Assembly: GCA_030641425.1 (NCBI GenBank)
Contig: DAOWHM010000033.1
Coordinates: forward strand, 1-5,614
Direction of reading: 5' to 3'
Source of the DNA: Candidatus Bathyarchaeota archaeon
GTDB taxonomy: Archaea; Thermoproteota; Bathyarchaeia; Bathyarchaeales; SOJC01
DNA length: 5,614 nucleotides
Numbering within the stretch: the first letter of the stretch is position 1; the number at the start of each line of letters is the position of its first letter. The position numbers were made by a program, and so were the translations under genes. Positions 4,787-5,614 of the stretch are shown here, one piece after another. The notes below the pieces were generated by a model that had not been told where the DNA came from, made no database searches, and saw only the letters and a program-made list of their open reading frames with translations.

Positions 4787-5248
4787 ATGGGGGTACTTTT
4801 AATGAGTGAAGGATTAGATTTTCGTCGGATGACAGATAAAACGCACGAACCCTCTGAAGAAGAGATGGAGAATATCATAGGGGAGGAGGCGCGAGGATCT
4901 TGGTTGGAGATAAGAGAGTTCATCGAAGACCGCTATGGTCTTGAGCCTGAAACACTATTCTATGGTGTGAAGTATGGGTGGACAGTTCGTTACCGTAAAA
5001 GTGGCAAGACGTTATGTTCGCTTTTCCCTGAGGAAGGTGGATTTACAGTTCTGATAGTTCTTGGAGGGAAGGAGGCTGAGAAAGCTTTCTTGATGCGAGA
5101 TGAACTAAGTTCCAAAATCCAAAAGCTTTTGGGAGACACAGAACAGTTGCATGACGGACGTTGGCTATGGATTAGACTGTTGACAGCAAGTGGAACCGAT
5201 GATATAAAGAAGCTTCTGCAAATAAAAAGAAAGCCTAAAAAGACTTAA
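4787..5248 (+). CDS. DUF3788 family protein
   Basis: A 153-residue soluble protein of a widespread uncharacterised family; the biochemical role is unknown. Family features seen: W39 with a helix ending DRYGL (48-52), LFYGVKYGWTVRYRKSGKTL (57-76) with the conserved YGW and RY, an SLFPEEGGFTVLIVLGGKE segment (78-96) forming the next strands, GRWLWI (124-129), and D139-I140 followed by KKLLQIK near the end. The fold resembles the small DUF1801/YdhG-like proteins. The frame extends up to an ATG at 4760, but that codon lies on the TATA box. ATG 4787 has the usual leaderless distance and is preferred; ATG 4802 (148 residues) is possible. It follows the Dph6-like remnant, which was probably its original upstream neighbour, and precedes the M32 carboxypeptidase with a separate promoter. 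Confidence 0.85.
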   Translation: MGVLLMSEGLDFRRMTDKTHEPSEEEMENIIGEEARGSWLEIREFIEDRYGLEPETLFYGVKYGWTVRYRKSGKTLCSLFPEEGGFTVLIVLGGKEAEKAFLMRDELSSKIQKLLGDTEQLHDGRWLWIRLLTASGTDDIKKLLQIKRKPKKT

Positions 5249-5263
5249 TTTCACGCGCACATT

Positions 5264-5327
5264 TTCCAAAAGCAAGCAAGGCTTTCTTTGGAAGCTAAGA
5301 GAAACTTAAGTGCTTCAGTAGTTTTTT
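5264..5327 (+). terminator. Hairpin and T-run after the DUF3788 gene
   Basis: TTCCA-AAAGC pairs with GCTTT and TGGAA (5264-5293) around a seven-base loop, with a three-base bulge. Six T (5322-5327) follow 28 bases later. In archaea the T-run alone can end transcription; the hairpin is too far from it to be a bacterial-type terminator. Confidence 0.4.
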
Positions 5328-5349
5328 CCTTTGTGGCAACGCGTAAGCC

Positions 5350-5356
5350 ATATATC
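5350..5356 (+). promoter_or_regulatory. TATA-like box of the M32 carboxypeptidase gene
   Basis: ATATATC is centred about 33 bases before the ATG at 5386. There is no Shine-Dalgarno site next to the ATG; an AGGAAG at 5361-5366 is too far upstream. The message is therefore probably leaderless or nearly so. Confidence 0.5.
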
Positions 5357-5385
5357 TTTGAAGGAAGTTATCCGTTACGATCAAT

Positions 5386-5614
5386 ATGTCGAAGACCCCT
5401 GAGACGTTAAAAGCCAATTATGACAAGCTTATGGCGAACATCAAGGAGATTACTGTTCTCCAAACAGCCGCGAATATTATCTATTGGGACATGGAAACAA
5501 AGATGCCCCCAAAAGGGGTTAACCTGCGGAGTCAGCAGTTAGGTGTAATTAGTCAAGTTCTGCATAGGATGATCACTAAGCCTGAAATTGAAACTCTCCT
5601 TTCTAAGATTGAAA
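5386..5614 (+). CDS. M32 metallocarboxypeptidase (Taq type), N-terminal fragment, runs off right edge
   Basis: From ATG at 5386 the frame stays open to the window end, giving 76 residues of a family that is normally about 500 long. M32 enzymes are cytoplasmic zinc carboxypeptidases that remove C-terminal residues from peptides. Seen: a helix with LQTAANIIYWD (25-35), then METKMPPKGVNLRSQQLGVI (36-55) and H60. This matches the family's characteristic N-terminal pattern WD..T.MP..G...R..Q......H. The HEXXH zinc site lies outside the window. The gene has its own TATA-like box and is separated from DUF3788 by 137 bases. With the M3 enzyme it suggests a peptide-degrading capacity, though the two are not in one operon. 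Confidence 0.88.
   Translation, partial: MSKTPETLKANYDKLMANIKEITVLQTAANIIYWDMETKMPPKGVNLRSQQLGVISQVLHRMITKPEIETLLSKIE

Noticed and set aside
4702..4923. Minus-strand open frame of 73 codons
   Set aside because: It is antisense to the Dph6-like remnant and the DUF3788 start, and crosses the strong TATA box.
1..5614. CRISPR array, IS element or rRNA
   Set aside because: No regularly spaced repeats, transposase motifs, terminal inverted repeats or rRNA-like sequence were seen.

Overview
The window reads as a piece of archaeal chromosome. The tRNA-Asp gene carries no encoded CCA end. Several genes have a TATA-like box about 30 bases before the start codon and no Shine-Dalgarno site, which is the leaderless arrangement common in archaea. 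The leftmost protein resembles replication proteins of archaeal plasmids and viruses. The phylum cannot be fixed from this sequence; a Bathyarchaeia-like or related lineage is only an impression.

Layout, left to right. Positions 1-411 (minus) hold the N-terminal 137 residues of a cysteine-rich protein resembling archaeal plasmid replication proteins; it runs off the left edge. Positions 412-936 are mostly without a convincing gene but contain an unassigned open frame (369-587), two long imperfect hairpins (619-666 and 718-759) and a tandem direct repeat beside a TATA-like box (823-854). A 43-residue single-span membrane protein follows at 937-1068 (plus). It converges on a large M3-type zinc metallopeptidase (1107-2555, minus) whose promoter region carries nested inverted repeats. 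A divergent, intron-less tRNA-Asp(GUC) lies at 2808-2882.

Right of the tRNA is a two-gene minus-strand operon. The first gene (4469 to 3468) encodes a BtrH-N/DUF4872-like protein of the cysteine-peptidase/acyltransferase fold. The second (3433 to 3011) encodes a cytidine/blasticidin-S-deaminase-like enzyme with its own ribosome binding site. The operon's promoter abuts a 5'-truncated remnant (4506-4748, plus) of a Dph6/DUF71-type ATP-dependent amide ligase. This remnant keeps the diagnostic C-terminal motif but has lost the ATP-binding half, so a rearrangement breakpoint lies near 4505-4530. Beyond it are a DUF3788 protein (start best placed at 4787, since the upstream ATG lies on the TATA box) and the first 76 residues of an M32 carboxypeptidase that leaves the right edge.

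Two aspects deserve attention. The acyltransferase-like plus deaminase pair, sitting against a broken housekeeping-type gene, looks like an acquired accessory cassette that may modify a nucleoside-like compound. The replication-protein-like gene with hairpins upstream may be the edge of an integrated plasmid or virus. Both are inferences.
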